Shown here in pieces: positions 54,390 through 64,000 of a DNA stretch of 64,000 bases (positions within the stretch are counted from its first letter, which is position 1; the number at the start of each line of letters is the position of its first letter). The position numbers were made by a program, and so were the translations under genes. A model generated the notes under the pieces. That model did no database searches and was not told the DNA's origin. It saw nothing but the letters and a program-made list of their open reading frames with translations. Source of the stretch: Endomychus coccineus (taxonomy: Eukaryota > Arthropoda > Insecta > Coleoptera > Endomychidae); NCBI GenBank assembly GCA_958510875.1, contig OY294068.1, forward strand, positions 151,068,388-151,132,387. Reading direction: 5' to 3'.

Positions 54390-55673
54390 TCAGATGACGT
54401 TCTTCAAGATCTATAACTATCCTAGGACGTTCTGGGGCTACAACCAGAAATAATCACATGGGTATATACCAAGGCCATTAAACCCATGATAGCATTTGGC
54501 TCGATGGTATGGTGGCCAAAGAGTCAACACACTGGGACTATCCGAAAGCTAAGGAGCATTCGAAGATGAGCTTGTCTGGCTGCCACGAGAGCTATGAGAA
54601 TAACACCAACAGCCTCCTCAGAAGTATTGCTGAATATACCGCCACTACACATTTACATACAAGGAGAAGCTAGGTCAGTCACCAGTAGAATGGTCAGAGC
54701 GCAAGTGCAATAAGCAAATTGCATGGTAAGATGTACAACGAGCTATGCAATGAGTTGGAAACCGATCTCATAATGGGAATGCCATCGGACGAGATGCTTT
54801 CCAAGTATAGCTTCAATAATTACTTCAAAATATTCATTACAGGGAGAGAGGCATGAAAGTGAAAAGCTTTATTAACTACAGAAATGTCCTGTTACACAGA
54901 CGGCTCTAAAACTGAGGAAGATGCAGGGGCAGGAATATGTATAGTCAGGTCAAAGAGAAGATTCTCACTGAGTTTAGGTAGACACGTACCGATCTTCCAG
55001 CAAGAAGTTGATACATCACAGATTCAAGGAAAAACCACCGCCATATACTCTGACAGTCAAGCGGCTATGAAAGCATTCAGTTCCTTACAGGTCAATTTCA
55101 AACTTGTCTCGGAATGCTTGGAAGCCCTACAAGAGTTGAGCAGTCAAAACAGACTGTTTCCAGCCTAGTTACCACAAAAGCTACAAAGGCAAAGAATAAG
55201 CTGATTCACTGTTCAGAAACAGAGCACGTAAGGCTCCAATTTGTCCAGAACCCTTCTGTGGTATAGCAAAAGCGCTGCGCAAATCATATAACAGTGCTTA
55301 ATTGAAAAATCAATCTCGATAATGGTGAAACAGGGCGCCGGGAATGACACAGGCCACAGAGTTCATTGAAGAAACTTCGCCAACATTCACGGAGTACCTA
55401 CAAAGTCAGAATAGAAGATCAGATCAACTAGAATCATGGTTGGGCTACTGACAGGGAATTATATACTCAACAAACATCGGACTAGCAGATACAACCTTAT
55501 GCAGGTTCAGCCAAGGAGACGAGGAGACCTCAGCACACGAAGGCCGAACAAGGCTAAGGTTTTCAAAGACAGGAAAGGAAAAACCACAACCAATTATATG
55601 GAGGACCTGAGGTCTGACCTATGGAGTCTAGTAATAAAAACGGGTCTAGACAGGAAACTTTAATATAACAAGA
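54390..55673 (+). pseudogene. RNase H-bearing non-LTR retrotransposon 3' part
   Basis: Plus strand, in order: PEIITWVYTKAIKPMIAFGS (RT thumb), LAATRAMRITPTASSEVLL (post-RT), then an RNase H domain: CYTDGSKTEEDAGAGICIVR at 54887-54945 (first catalytic D), IYSDSQAAMKAFSSLQVNFK at 55055-55115 (third), ending VSECLEALQEL; then GLLTGNYILNKH (the TGH-type zinc-finger start). The glutamate-containing strand is damaged (FQQEVDTSQ). Stops and frameshifts throughout. Same kind of element as 26080-27040. A MITE sits directly behind at 55682. Confidence 0.8.
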
Positions 55674-55681
55674 GGGCATAC

Positions 55682-55966
55682 CATCGACATATACATATGG
55701 ACTGCGCGTGGCAATGATAAGCGCGAGTAGTGCCGGCGTGAGAGAGGGGAAAACGAAGAGGACTAATACTGTCTTTATCTATCGGTTCGGGACGTAAACA
55801 TACTAGCTACAGTCATGTTGCATTTCCATGGCAACGCAGCGGCCAATAGAAACGCGATAGATAAAGTAGATAAAGACAGTATTAGTCCTCTTCGTTTTCC
55901 CCTCTCTCACGCCGGCACTACCCGCGCTTGTCATTGTCACGCGCAGTCCATAGGTATATGTCGATG
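55682..55966. mobile_element. 285-bp palindromic MITE with 8-bp target duplication (hAT- or P-like)
   Basis: Ends CATCGACATATAC ... GTATATGTCGATG are inverse; arms of about 105 bases match almost perfectly (TGGACTGCGCGTG, GTAGTGCCGGCGTGAGAG, GAGGACTAATACTGTC). The perfect duplication GGGCATAC flanks it at 55674-55681 and 55967-55974. CA..TG ends with an 8-bp duplication fit hAT or P-type mobilisation. High arm identity suggests a recent copy. Confidence 0.88.
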
Positions 55967-55974
55967 GGGCATAC

Positions 55975-56929
55975 ACAAGAGATCTGCGAACGTCGCGGTG
56001 GTGAGGCTCCTAGCTCATAAGCCTCATCAAAATATAATCCAGGGCATTCTGATCCGCGGCGACGACGTAATGTAACACCTTCTTCAGACCTACTGACTCA
56101 TCATTTCGAAAGAGTCTACGCTGTGGCAATTTCCTCAGAGAAAACTCGCCCTCCCGCATACCAACAAATCGGTCACATTCAACATAACTGAATAAAGGAT
56201 ACTTTCAAATTTGTCGAATTCTAGCCATCGTATTTAATGTTTACTGTTGAAATTTAAAATCTGCAATAACCAGAATTTATTTGTTTTTAGCAATAACTAA
56301 CTCAAAACCGGCAGATGTTTACATGGTAATTACAAAAAATACAGGAGTAATGTTGAATTTTTTTGCTTGTTCCATCAATAATATCTTTGGTATATGGAAG
56401 TATCTCATGTGAGAATTTCAAATAAATTGCTAAACTATTACTGGGTGCTGTGGTTTTAATTAAAACCAATACAGTTGACCTATCGATTTCAGTTACTTTA
56501 GACAGTGAAATTTAAGCTGCATTCAATGAAGTATTTATTATGAGTTCATTAATTACAGTTAAAAGATATACAATATGTTTGTTCGAGTATGAGAATTTCA
56601 AGAGGCAAACACAATGAATCCTCAAGTAAATTACAATTTCAGAGAAATTCTCCCATCAGGGTGCCTTCTGAAGTGGTAGAAGTGGCAATTGAATTAGCGC
56701 CCTTGCAAAATGAGCTATATTCGAACGTTAATAGCTTTCTATTCCAGCAGAGTATGTGGTGATATATAGACAAAAATCCAGAAATGTGAACATTTCCAGC
56801 ACTTCCCTCGCATGACATATATTTTCCTCGAAAGGCATGTAAGGACGATTTGTCAAAACTGTTTATTAGGGTTACTTACAGTCTATCGATTTTTGGTCTG
56901 TGTTCGAAATCAGACATGAGTGGATATGA
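55975..56929. other. No recognised gene
   Basis: The first 100 bases are likely the 3' UTR of the interrupted non-LTR element. The rest shows no frame or repeat. Confidence 0.4.
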
Positions 56930-57430
56930 ACAGTAATTGATAGAATGAAACAATTCGTTTTTTCACTACATATATTATAGAACGCTCTTGTGACTATAGT
57001 CTGAACAACCAGCGTATCACTTCAGAATGATATCAAAAGTATGTAATAAACATGGGGATATAAAGTTATACTCGTATATAGTCAAGGTAAGATAAAACCA
57101 ACAGATGAGGAAGAATTAAATACTTGGAATTGATAGTAGGGATATAACAAATTGGGCAGGTAAACGGATTACGTTGAGAAATATTATGTTATCAAGACAT
57201 TGAGAAGAATGTAATACATACTATCTACAAAAAAGATATTGAAAACCAAAAACATCAAATTCCATGCATGGAATCAAAAATGTTGGTGGAAGCCCATGAG
57301 TTAATTTGATTTTATGACAAATGTTGTTTCAGAATTTGTTTGTCGTTATTTCCAATACGTTTGGATATTTTAATTGATTTTTTGTAATTTGCCTCCATTT
57401 TGATTTTCTAATAGACCCATTAACGAACGC
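56930..57430 (-). mobile_element. Penelope-like element 3' part, separated from its RT at 59636-60480
   Basis: Shares with 16980-17500 the block CTTGTGACTATAGT and a downstream order that ends near GTC(A/G)TTATTT. It is on the minus strand, like the RT part at 59636-60480. A non-LTR element and other DNA lie between, so the copy seems split by later insertion. Confidence 0.5.
56986..57026 (-). ncRNA. Decayed hammerhead-like motif in Penelope 3' region
   Basis: Minus strand: CUGAAGU, a hairpin region, then AGACUAUAGUC, the same CUAUAG-UC as in the copy at 17169-17206. The GAAA core strand has become AGA. Together the two copies suggest an ancestral CUGAAGA ... GAAACUAUAGUC, but neither is intact. 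Confidence 0.3.
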
Positions 57431-57840
57431 AACGTCATCACTTGCCGTGTCTTAATATCCAAAAAAAGCACGGAACTTTTTACATTTTTAGGATGGCGAG
57501 CTTGATGCGGAATTATCTTGTCATCATTATGTCAGTTTAAATGACAGTGTCGAGCATCAACAACTCAAGAAGAGAAAGTCATCGACGTGTCCAGTGGAAG
57601 AATTGATTTCAGCTAATACACAATATGGTTTAGATATTTGTACTAATAGTCGTTTTCTAGTGTTATTGCTCTTTCCAGTAGAGACGAAACTAAAATTACG
57701 GAAACAAAAGCGATCACAGAACCACTGAATCAAATTTTGACTTTCAAAATTGAGATGTTACCAACCACCATAAAAATCCCTAAATGGACTAAATTAAACA
57801 TTTTTGTTTAAAAACGGCATAAAAAGGGCAAATTACAAAA
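57431..57840. other. No recognised gene
   Basis: AT-rich without motif. Confidence 0.3.
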
Positions 57841-57977
57841 AATAGTATAAACAACTCGTTTCCTAAGACCTTGAAGCACTCATTCTTTAAAAGAACTCGT
57901 GGCTTCGCCACTCGTTTTTTAAACTTGAATTCGTGCTTTAAGACGAGTCTTAGGAAACTCGTTCTTTAATATACTAT
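57841..57977. repeat. 137-bp palindromic MITE-like hairpin
   Basis: Outer AATAGTATA/TATACTATT, then AACTCGTTTCCTAAGAC/GTCTTAGGAAACTCGTT, then GAAGCAC/CGTGCTTT, and a tight central hairpin GTGGC-TTC-GCCAC. Three nested inverted pairs mean the whole segment folds on itself. Confidence 0.8.
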
Positions 57978-58149
57978 TAGAGTATTCAATTTTGATCATT
58001 TACTCTGAAAATACAAAACGTTAACTTCCTCTAAATTTTGGAAAGTATGTCCGGTTTCAAAAATATTGTTAAAGTCCCTACTAATGGCAATAGTGAATGA
58101 AATTACTATTACTTCTACCAAACTCATAAATCTCCGTATAAAAAATTGT

Positions 58150-59622
58150 ATATCCGACAGCTCTTTAAAACGCTAAGATGATACCGGTACATAAAAAAGA
58201 CGACACTGAACAGTTGACTAATTATAGACCAATATTGATCGTACCATTTTTTGAGAAAGCTCTCAAGACAAATATAGGTAAACACATAGAGAAATTCCAT
58301 ATCCTGAATCGAACACAATTTGGTTTCAGAAACGGACTCTCCACAACTATGAATGTACACTCGTAGGTCACTCGAATCGCAAAAACCTCCGAAAACGGAG
58401 AATAAATATGGTTCCTCCTACGATCTAACCTAAGCCTTTGATTGTGTCTCCTCTAAGCTTCTCATGGGCAAAATGAAACATTACAAATTCTCTATTAACC
58501 GTATCTCCCTGATACAGTCGTATTTCACTGATAGATGCCAAGAACTTTCTTCAACAAGGGAACTTCAACAAGGTAAACAATTAGGGTGTTCCACAAAGCA
58601 CGGTACTCGGGCCTATAATATTCATAGGATTTATAAGCGATTTATCATATAATTTTGGTGATCACTAACTAATACTCTTTGTGGATATTACTAAGAACTT
58701 ACAATTACTAAATTCTGTTGCCCAAGATACAGAGGCAAAGCTTCCTGATTGATTTAGTTCAAACAAAATGTTCTTGAAAGAACAATTTAAAAAAATATGT
58801 AAGACACTTAGGCATTCTCCTGAATCCGAAACTCATTTGGTTTAATCATTGTACTTACATCACCAAAAAAATATGAGCAATGATTCTATGCTAAGAAATT
58901 TGAATAAACTTGTTTATGGGGTCACTCACATACTGTTAAACTCGTATTTGCTGCTCAAAGTGAAGCTTGGAAAATTATATTCAATCTACACTACAAAGAA
59001 GATTGCAAAAAATTATTCATCATTCTTAAAATCATGACAATTCCATCAGTATACATATATCTATATGAATCTCTAATATTAGTTCATGAGCAGATAGGTG
59101 ATTATCCCAAACATCACGATATACACGATCATTATATGTACAAGGCATTTATGTAGATTTTCACCGCGTGGATAAAAGCAAAACTGCGGAAACATATTAT
59201 GGGGCGATTCTATACAACCATCTTCCGAGTATTGTGAGGTTCTTGTCAAGGATTAGGTTCCGCAAATACATGAAAGCATTTCACATCGAAAAATGTTATC
59301 ACACATTAAATGAATATCTAAGTATATCTTCAAATATTTGTAAAAATGCAGGATAATCTCACATGTGATTTTTTTTTTAGTATTTATTGCTCCTTTTTAA
59401 GCATTTAAATCGATTTGTTCTGTACGTATACAACTATTTTCATCTCTGTTCCGCGTACATTTGAACTTTTATCACGTATCTTTTGTTACCTTATTCATTT
59501 GATTTTTATTTGTACTACTAGCGCTCAGCAACATTATCTAACTTATTTAACCTCTGTAAACATTTTATTGTAATAGTACCAAATAAATATTATTATTATT
59601 GTTATTATTATTATAATTATTG
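58150..59622 (+). pseudogene. Non-LTR retrotransposon relic with (ATT)n tail
   Basis: Plus strand: MIPVHKKDD, NYRPILIVPFFEKAL, RTQFGFRNGLSTT, then SLIQSYFTDRCQ, a QLGCSTKH-like remnant of GVPQGTVLGP, and FVDI for the catalytic (Y/F)xDD. A long decayed C-terminus follows, then AATAAATATTATTATTATTG and further ATT repeats to about 59622. Many stops. The order matches the CR1/Jockey-like copy at 12386-14099. It lies within a Penelope-like element. Confidence 0.75.
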
Positions 59623-59635
59623 TATCTAGTTCCTA

Positions 59636-60480
59636 TATAATGACTCGATCTACCAATATAAAAATCATCACACTCTGGACTTTTAATTTATATACTCCAG
59701 GCTTACTAAACTTATTTGTTTTATCTTTGGCATTGAACAGAATATGAGATATAATCTATTTTGAGATTCGAAGCTAATTTTCAGATTATGTTCTAACAAA
59801 ATGTGATAGGGAAACATATTTTCATGATAAATTAGAATTTTTCATGAGGAGATGAACGCTTGAGTAAGTTTATTTCTGTTTTTTTCTATTGATTAAATTC
59901 GATATAATTCCAGGTTGAAATCGATTGTTGATACTTATATCCTTAATTATATTTAATACTTCGTTAAACATTTTTTGAGTAAAGTGAAAGTGTTCTGTTC
60001 CTAAAATGGAATAAATTAATGATGAAAGATAAGAAAGGTAAGAAACAATCTAGTTGTCTTGAAGTATCTTCGGAGAAGGATAAAACCTCACACTCGTATA
60101 TTAACCAAAATTGTTTTTTCATCTAGAGGGAAATTCTTTATAGTTTCTTCAATAAAAGGTATGAAAATGTCTGCTGAAGGAAGGATTAATGTGAATCCCA
60201 TAGCTAAGTCATTATTTTGAGATCATCAAATTTACAATAATTTTGGCAAACGCAAGCCTGTTTCATTCCGGTTTCAATTACGAGGCTAATGTTTGATTGT
60301 TACAGAATTTTTGTAATGAGAATTTTGCATTCATCAGGAGGGATATTTGAAAATATATTTAAAACGTGGAAAGATATCAATATATCGTCATAATTGGAAA
60401 TATGTGAACAATCTTATTTGGTATAAATGAATAATTCGTCATCATTTAGGAGATAAGTATCATGATCTTCTGCTAATAAG
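59636..60480 (-). pseudogene. Penelope-like reverse transcriptase and linker relic
   Basis: On the minus strand near 60400-60300: LISFHVLNIFSNIPPDECK, a decayed version of the SFDVSNMFPNIP motif at 18370, then CQNYCKFDDL and a remnant of the GSPLS region (FLQQTFSYL for LADIFM). The linker part (60000-59640) aligns with 17990-17670 (GCATTGAACAGAA, AACTTATTTGTTTTAT). All frames are broken. Confidence 0.65.
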
Positions 60481-61420
60481 TTGATATTTCTCATTTCAAC
60501 CTATCCGAAATATAACTAATATTCCAAACTTCAAATATAAATAAATGAACTTTCAAAAATTGGAAAAAAGAAACTCGAATTCGAAATAGAACTTTTAATA
60601 ATTAGCCCAACCACACAAATCATCACAATACACGTAACTTCGTTATACTCGCAATCCCAAAATAAAGTAGCATATAACACTATGATAGGTATATAAAATT
60701 GAACGGAATCAAAGATATTGCTATAAATAAGGGTTACGATGTTAAGATATCAAACAAAATACTTCAAAATAAAGTCGACGAAAAGCCCGAAATACAATCT
60801 ATGCCCAGGTTAATAATAATAAATAATCTTCGTCAACAATTTTGTATATAACGAATCCATACGCTTCGACTTTTTGAGAAATGGTGGGAGGGGCTTATTT
60901 TAATTCTGACTTTCAATTCAAGGCTGAGTAATGTTGCTTTACGTGGTTTTTCACTAATGATCAGTTAATCGCTAGATCTGTTGACTAATTTTTTGGGTTG
61001 GGCTTTTGATTATAAAGTTCTTCGATGCCGTTTCTTTGAATTCTGAATAGCGATGAAATAGTAACTCACAAATGGACGAATTGTTATCTAAATTTCGGTC
61101 TTTGGTGAGGTATCACTTTTACAGAAATTGTATATGGTATTACCTATCAAGTGAATGAGGTTTTGGAGTAAAATTTCGCGCTCGTGATAAATAACCTGAC
61201 AATAAGATAACAACCTTCCTATGTAGGTGGAAATATTGTGAGTTCTTTATCAACAAGCACAAAAGATACTAATTTTATATCTCAGTAAAATATTATTTCT
61301 GATTAAAAGTGAGCCACATTTGGTCCAAATTTCAGTTTGTTGAAAGAAACCTGTTTGTGAACCTATTTATATATACCCTGTTCACTTTCTACATACTTTA
61401 ATACTTCTTGACCAAGGTAT
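60481..61420. other. No recognised gene
   Basis: AT-rich flank of Penelope copy 3. No motif. Confidence 0.35.
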
Positions 61421-61476
61421 GAATTATATATGAATTCTCGGAAATAGGTCACACTAACACACATTCTTATTATATT

Positions 61477-61503
61477 CGTCTTTACGTACATCAACAGAAG
61501 ACG
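61477..61503 (-). ncRNA. Deleted hammerhead-like motif, Penelope copy 3, left arm
   Basis: Minus strand CGUCUU-CUG ... UGUACGUA-AAGACG: stem I (CGUCUU/AAGACG) and GUA remain, but 17 bases holding stem II and GAAA are missing compared with 63229-63272. Cannot be a ribozyme as it stands. Confidence 0.5.
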
Positions 61504-61929
61504 TATTATGTCTAAAATGGGATTTCTCAAAACCAATCGTATCAGTATAAAGCGTCCTTATCACACTAATTTCAATTAAGAATGCTCACGAAGCCGAAAC
61601 GAACAGAAACGTGAATAGACGAAACTGTAACACATTAAGGTTTCAAGTATATGTATATGTATTAAGAATACACTGCTTAGCAATTTTCTTATAATATACT
61701 AACTCATATCAACAAAGTCTTAATACAATTGAAACCAAGAAATGTAACGCGAAAGTATCTACTTTCAAACCAGTAGTTAGAGATTTATGAGGTAATATAG
61801 AAAGGTTGTCAGACCTTATTAGTAATATTGCTATTTGAGCATTTTACCTAGAATATATTTCCAACATTATAGAGACGCATGTAGGAATTTGTGGGGGCTT
61901 TAATTAATTGAATTAGAATAAATCTGACT

Positions 61930-62110
61930 TAGTGACTGAATATGTGTTCTATGACTTACAGACTTGGAGTCACGTTTTATGTGAATTATACTCAGAGGAG
62001 ATATTTTATAATAATTGGTTTCCTTAGTTGAAATATTATCATTTTTGTAATCGAATTAATGGTTATAATCAAAGCAGTGCTTAGCAAGGGTGGTGAAAAT
62101 TTCAAAGTTT
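61930..62110 (-). pseudogene. Penelope-like endonuclease C-terminus (minus copy)
   Basis: Minus strand: LAKHCFDYNH-like start, then TNYYKISPLSIIHIKRDSKS and SLSQIYSNSIN before a stop, matching the plus-strand copy at 62652-62852 and the fragment at 43881-44081. It has lost the R-S-I-L-E glutamate. Probably continuous with the linker at 62290-62645. Confidence 0.65.
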
Positions 62111-62289
62111 TTGTTTCTTGTAATATACTTATGGCCATACATTCCTTTTTACAAATATTGTTTAGAGATTCCTGTATAAGTTCCATTGCAATCTAAACAA
62201 TTTGATTTGTATACTGTGTGGGTTTGTTTATCTTAAGATATTAAGAGTTTTAGATTTGAGAAATATTCCTCAACACAGTTAGTAGGTTT

Positions 62290-62645
62290 ATGAGCATCAT
62301 TTGTATCATACTTTTCCAACATTTCTGAGTTTCCTCTGAGGTCTCCGGAATGTATGGTAATATTATAAAATTATCTGTATTATCGCTTATGTTATTTATA
62401 TATAACTTCCATTATAGATTTTGTTCATTCTTTCTTCAATGATTGAATTGAAAAAAGTTTTTGGGTAGCCACTCATTTCCAGTGTATTACGGACAATTTT
62501 TAAATTTTTGGGATGGTTGTCTGGGTGGGAAAATTCAACCGCGCGATCTGTAAGGCTGTTTATAACACTTTTCTTATAACTTGTTGGTGCATCGGGATTG
62601 AAGTGAAGATAACGTTGAGACCAAACTTCTTTAGTAAACCACGAA
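62290..62645 (-). pseudogene. Penelope-like RT-to-endonuclease linker region
   Basis: Minus strand: VWSQRYLHFNPDAPTSYKKS, VINSLTDRAVEFSHPD and NLKIVRNTLEMSGYPKTFFN, then IIEERMNKIY. In Penelope proteins this order (RYLNF...S-x-P-x-x-x-K-x-x-V-I-x-x-L-x-D-R-A...N-G-Y-P) joins the RT to the GIY-YIG endonuclease. About 75 residues are unbroken. The RT core is absent. Confidence 0.8.
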
Positions 62646-62651
62646 GTTTCA

Positions 62652-62852
62652 ATGTTTCAATGTGCATCATGCCACTGCTTTGATTATAACCATCAATTCG
62701 ATTACAATAAGGCTAATATTTTAATAAAGGGAACCAATTATTATAAAAGATCTATTCTGGAGATGATTCACATAAAACGTGACTCTAGGTTTGAAAATCA
62801 TAGGATAGATATTCAGTCACTGAGTCAGACTTATACTAATTTAATTGATTGA
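62652..62852 (+). pseudogene. Penelope-like endonuclease C-terminus (inverted plus copy)
   Basis: 66 codons: CFDYNHQFDYNKANILIKGT then NYYKRSILEMIHIKRDS and SLSQTYTNLID. It keeps the R-S-I-L-E segment expected to carry the catalytic glutamate. The GIY-YIG motif is not included, and the frame start has no own promoter. It is the inverse of 61930-62110. Confidence 0.7.
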
Positions 62853-63228
62853 AACCCTTGCAAATTCCTACATGTGTCTTTATAATGTTAAAAGCATATT
62901 TTACGTAGAATGCTCAAATAGCAATATTACTAATAAGGTCTGACAACCTTTATCTATCACCTCATGAATCTTCAACATCTGGTTTGAAAGTAGATACTTG
63001 AGTGTTATATTTTTTGGTTTCAGTCGTTTTCAAACATTGTTGACATGAGTTCGCATATTATAAGAAAATTGCTAAGCAGTGGATTCTTAATACATATACA
63101 TATACTTAAAACATTGATGTGTTATAGTTTCGATTATTCGTGTTTCTGTTATTTTCGGCGACGTGGGCATTTTAATTGAAATTGGTGCGATAGAATTAGT
63201 TTTAAGAAATCCCGCTTTGGACATAATA

Positions 63229-63272
63229 CGTCTTCTGATGATGGTCATGAGACCAAAACGTACGTAAAGACG
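63229..63272 (+). ncRNA. Hammerhead ribozyme-like motif, Penelope copy 3, right arm
   Basis: Plus strand: CGUCUU, CUGAUGA (intact core), U, GGUC-AUGA-GACC (perfect stem II with a changed loop), AAAA (G12 lost from GAAA), CGUACG, UA giving GUA, AAGACG. Stem I is a perfect 6-base match here. Comparison with copy 2 shows the stem I 3' strand changing while pairing is kept or improved. Confidence 0.6.
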
Positions 63273-63322
63273 GAGATGATAAGCATATGTGTTAGTATGT
63301 CCCGAGAATTTATATATAATTT

Positions 63323-64000
63323 CTACATACTGTCAACTAAATCAAACATATTATGACTTTTTATACAGAACAAGAAAATTGTGGATAGTTCGTCCGTAGG
63401 TATATTGAATGAATCATAATAGAACGCAGCTAAAGATCTTATTAAAGCATATCTTCTTAACATAACATTCAACATAAGAACTGCATGACTACAATAATCA
63501 TGACAGCAATAATAATTTGCATCAACTCAATTTAAAATTACAAACCTGAGAAGCATTGAAGGTTAATTTTTTGTCATAATAAAAAAACTATTGAAATTTC
63601 GTTATGAGAGAGAATTCGATGACTTTCACTTTCGTAGAGAATTCAGATGGCCTACTTGTGGATTTAATTCACTTTGTCTTGTTCATTGACGAATAGAAAC
63701 ATAAATTTTAATCGAATGATATACGCGGTGCTCGTGTTGACACATCGTGGCGTAATATTTCAATATCATGTTGATTCTTTCACGAGATGATTTCTTTTAA
63801 TAATCGATACCAACACGAAACGATCATTCTGCATACGATGGTTATTACTATCAAATTGAGAAATAAACTGCAGTTATTAATGGTACAATCATAGTTTTGC
63901 ATGCTTTCCCTCCTATCTGCTGTTATCAGAAATGCAGACTACTAGTGATGTCAACATTATTTTTGAGGGAATAGTCTAGGCAAGTCGTGTGAATAAACTT
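63323..64000. other. No recognised gene
   Basis: Unique sequence with mixed composition and no motif-bearing frame. No repeat partner in the window. Confidence 0.35.

Larger units (their letters stand above)
61421..63322. mobile_element. Palindromic Penelope-like element, copy 3
   Basis: The minus-strand half runs from a linker region (62645) through the endonuclease C-terminus to the 3' end at 61421. The plus-strand half, about 62655-63322, repeats the endonuclease C-terminus and 3' end in inverse order. Arms are about 670-700 bases with moderate divergence. Ends match those of copy 2 (AATTATATAT.AATTCTCG). Confidence 0.85.

Noticed and set aside
57841..57977. Rho-independent terminator
   Set aside because: The hairpin fits, but the window is eukaryotic and contains no bacterial-type operon; a MITE-like palindrome is the simpler reading.

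Overview
This is AT-rich eukaryotic DNA, most likely from an insect and perhaps a beetle. The organism is inferred only from the mix of mobile elements: IS630/Tc1/mariner-like transposons with a DUF4817-type N-terminus, mariner, Tc1, piggyBac, P-type and MULE relatives, RNase H-bearing and CR1/Jockey-like non-LTR elements, and Penelope-like elements. I recognise no host gene, rRNA, tRNA or CRISPR. The window reads as a transposon graveyard (intergenic DNA or a large intron) with one intact mobile gene.

Layout. 1-7 kb: the right end of one DUF4817-type transposon, a folded-back relative (1352-2075), an LTR relic, then a complete element (3804-6066) with 467-bp inverted repeats and an unbroken 359-codon transposase. 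7-14 kb: a non-LTR 3' end, a solo LTR and a 5'-truncated non-LTR element. 15-25 kb: mariner, Penelope, non-LTR and DUF4817-type relics and a piggyBac-like derivative. 26-30 kb: an RNase H non-LTR relic, a P-type element with a THAP exon, and a palindromic Penelope element. 33-43 kb: tandem duplications, three large fold-back structures and a set of nested insertions. 43-50 kb: a second Penelope palindrome, a MULE relic, an LTR element with four primer-binding-site-like motifs, and another DUF4817-type relic. 50-64 kb: non-LTR and Tc1 relics with small elements inserted in them, a MITE with a perfect 8-bp target duplication, a disrupted Penelope copy and a third Penelope palindrome.

Two themes stand out. 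First, three Penelope-like copies are each built as a reverse-strand 3' portion joined to an inverted copy of the same 3' end, and two of them carry motifs matching hammerhead ribozyme cores, with matching stem I arms and a GUA cleavage triplet. Second, DUF4817-type transposons repeatedly have very long inverted repeats; in two relics the repeats run into transposase coding sequence.

The genes form no pathway. Each is a transposase, reverse transcriptase, endonuclease, RNase H or gag fragment acting on its own element. Only the transposase at 4472-5551 looks potentially functional.
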